Source: Dysgonomonas sp. PH5-45 (GTDB lineage: Bacteria > Bacteroidota > Bacteroidia > Bacteroidales > Dysgonomonadaceae). Taken from it: DNA of 64,000 bases. The position numbers and the translations under genes were made by a program. Under the pieces are notes generated by a model that saw nothing but the letters and a program-made list of their open reading frames with translations, had not been told where the DNA came from and searched no databases. Positions 62,252-64,000 of the stretch are shown in pieces (positions within the stretch are counted from its first letter, which is position 1; each line of letters begins with the position of its first letter). Where the stretch lies: the NCBI RefSeq assembly GCF_029893235.1, contig NZ_JARXWE010000007.1:27288-91287 (forward strand), in the 5' to 3' direction.

Positions 62252-63625
62252 TTACTGAACAATTATTTTCTGCTTTTCGTCATTTGTTTTTACGATGTAC
62301 ACGCCTTTAGTCAAAGGGATTTCAGTGTACCCACTGATAACAGATTGATAAACTGTGTGTCCCGAAAGATTATATACAGAAACATTTACTTGCTCTTTTG
62401 CCTCAATAGTAATGCCTTCTGAAGTAGACTGAATAGTAATATTGTTTTCATTTATAGCGCTTATGGAACTTGCTCCTTCTTCAATGATATTTTTAAACTC
62501 CGACCAATAAGGAGCTTTCCGGTAGGTATCGAAAGAACCTTTTGGAACATACAACTTGCATGTTTTTTTATCTACACCCAAAAATGTCCCTGATTCGATT
62601 GTTGCCGGGTCAATACTTTTACAATATATCTCAGCCAATTCTGTACAGTTTCTAAAAGCCGCAGTTTCAATAAAATTGACACTATTCCCAATAGTAACAC
62701 TTGTTAAACTACTACAAGCATCGAAAGCAACACCCCGTATAGAAACAACATTGTCTGGGATAATTATATTTGTCAATCCCGTACAATCAGCAAAAGAAGA
62801 AATATTAATAGTAGTGATGCCATTACCAATAGTTACATTCGTTAAACCGAAGCACTCTTCAAAAGCAGAACTTTCAATGTGAGTGACACTATTTGGAATA
62901 TCAATGTTTGTTAATGACTCACACTTATAAAAAGCAGCGCATCCAATCGAAGTAACATTATCAGGAATTGTAATATTTGTTAAGTTTGTGCATCTAAGAA
63001 AAACCCAACCTTTAATTTCTGTAATACCATTACCAATAGTTACATCTGTTAAACTGGAACAACCTTCAAAAGCATAAATTCCTATATAGGTAACACTATT
63101 TGGGATATCAATGTTTGTTAATGACTCACACTCATAAAAGGCATAGCCTCCAATACCAGTAACATTATCGGGAATTTCAATATTTGTCAATTTTTCACAA
63201 CCATAAAAAGCAGAATTTCCAATATAGGTAACAGTTTTGGGGATAACTATCTTTGTTAATTCCGTGCATTTCCCGAACATAAAGTCTGATATAGAATTGT
63301 TTGAGGTTGTGTAAGAGTTTGAAAAATTATCACCACCCGAAACAATATTGGCTTCCGAAATATCCAACATCGCTAACTTTCCATCGGTGGAGCCACCCTG
63401 AGCATTACGCCCTGTCATCGCTCGGATATAGCGTATATCTGTACCATTTAACTCTCCGGAAAGCGTTAACTCTGTGATTTTGTATTTATCGTCTTCGGCG
63501 ATAAGAGAGGGCAATGTTCCTGCCGTTTCCACATGCAATATGGTTGGTGTTTGTGCCCATAAGCTTATTTGCAGTAATAAGCCTATTATTACTAACGATG
63601 GTTTTAGAAGTAAATTTTTCATCAT
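62252..63625 (-). CDS. BspA-type leucine-rich-repeat T9SS protein
   Basis: A 457-residue secreted protein (signal SLVIIGLLLQISLWAQ). Residues 100-330 contain about ten 22-23-residue leucine-rich repeats of BspA type (IPDNVTGIGGYAFYECESLT, NIDIPNSVTYIGIYAFEGCS). Residues 340-375 form an LRR end cap (KTCKLYVPKGSFDTYRKAPY). The last 75 residues are a T9SS sorting domain (VNVSVYNLSGHTVYQSVISG, YIVKTNDEKQKIIVQ). Such proteins bind host matrix or other bacteria. Function inferred from the family. Confidence 0.88.
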   Translation of the reverse strand: MMKNLLLKPSLVIIGLLLQISLWAQTPTILHVETAGTLPSLIAEDDKYKITELTLSGELNGTDIRYIRAMTGRNAQGGSTDGKLAMLDISEANIVSGGDNFSNSYTTSNNSISDFMFGKCTELTKIVIPKTVTYIGNSAFYGCEKLTNIEIPDNVTGIGGYAFYECESLTNIDIPNSVTYIGIYAFEGCSSLTDVTIGNGITEIKGWVFLRCTNLTNITIPDNVTSIGCAAFYKCESLTNIDIPNSVTHIESSAFEECFGLTNVTIGNGITTINISSFADCTGLTNIIIPDNVVSIRGVAFDACSSLTSVTIGNSVNFIETAAFRNCTELAEIYCKSIDPATIESGTFLGVDKKTCKLYVPKGSFDTYRKAPYWSEFKNIIEEGASSISAINENNITIQSTSEGITIEAKEQVNVSVYNLSGHTVYQSVISGYTEIPLTKGVYIVKTNDEKQKIIVQ

Positions 63626-64000
63626 AATCTTTTTGTTTTATTTGTGTTTTCTATTCCTTTATAAAGAACGAGGCATAATAAAACAGAAAGGGCAGAAGTT
63701 CTTAAATTCCCTATCTTTAAATGCTCTCTCTTCTCATTATAAGCCATCTTTCCTTTATCATTAAGGCATAATGTATTACTACAAATATAATGAAATTGAT
63801 ACCATTAACAAATATTTATTATTATAAATATGAATAATGCGAATCAGTAGTTGAAACAATTCGCTGATTTGTTTAGTTAAAATATTTATTATCAATGAAA
63901 TAAGTGCGTTGAATATTTGCTCAATCTCTTGAAAATCATTAACTTAAAAGAATAATTCCCATTATTTTTTTAATTATGATTCCCAAGAAGAAAGAGCTTA
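63626..64000. other. AT-rich window end without a gene
   Basis: The region upstream of the leucine-rich-repeat gene is very AT-rich and shows no credible frame on either strand. It probably contains the promoter of that gene, but no clear TAnnTTTG box was seen. Confidence 0.5.

Overview
The window looks like chromosomal DNA of a low-GC member of the Bacteroidota, order Bacteroidales, possibly Dysgonomonas- or Porphyromonas-like (the genus is an inference). The signs are several proteins with a C-terminal type IX secretion (T9SS) sorting domain, many short SCxx-type lipoproteins, a fused FeoA-FeoB iron transporter, Bacteroidales-type ribosomal protein, gyrB and parE genes, and promoters of the TTTG / TAnnTTTG form. 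No rRNA, tRNA, CRISPR array or transposase gene was seen.

Layout. 1-5831: prophage-like control and replication genes (an S24-type repressor cut by the window edge, an HTH replication protein, a DnaC-like loader), mixed with small lipoprotein and membrane genes. 5851-20111: cell-envelope genes (MBOAT acyltransferase, T9SS cargo, a carbohydrate-binding beta-helix protein, two GLUG-repeat paralogues, a CPBP protease, a porin-like barrel, a PAP2 phosphatase). 20506-30206: phage terminase small and large subunits, then a DUF3307/SatD pair, then five tail-type phage genes. 30277-34072: a lipoprotein, a structured RNA candidate that resembles 6S RNA in overall form, and the FeoB iron-uptake operon. 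34482-42108: peroxide defence (Ohr, catalase), GAPDH, a tight operon of one lipoprotein plus four related membrane proteins, and a secreted endonuclease. 42367-55376: gyrB, three small paralogous membrane proteins, a calycin-like T9SS protein, rpsB-tsf, rplM-rpsI, a degenerate-Nudix regulator with a LuxR-type regulator, parE and a GNAT-fold protein. 55662-63625: NlpC/P60 peptidase, small T9SS protein, two acetyltransferases, acyl-CoA synthetase, OmpA lipoprotein, Nif3 and a leucine-rich-repeat T9SS protein.

The most distinctive feature is a set of short non-coding mobile repeats. Family B (about 165-300 bp) has inverted ends close to ACCCGTAGTGCATTTAGAGAG. Four copies are flanked by perfect direct repeats of 8-11 bp, which is good evidence of transposition as a MITE. 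Family A (about 150 bp, ends close to GAGGGTGTCCCAAAAGT) shares an internal hairpin with family B. Both families lie between genes and are densest around the phage-derived genes.

Other points that stand out: three 20-bp palindromes at an exact 29-bp period (24604-24681); a candidate hydrophobic-peptide toxin lipoprotein with a four-gene array of possible immunity proteins (37056-39324); a structured RNA at 31071-31290; and a 121-bp nested palindrome at 4481-4601. All functions are read from sequence alone, without database searches.
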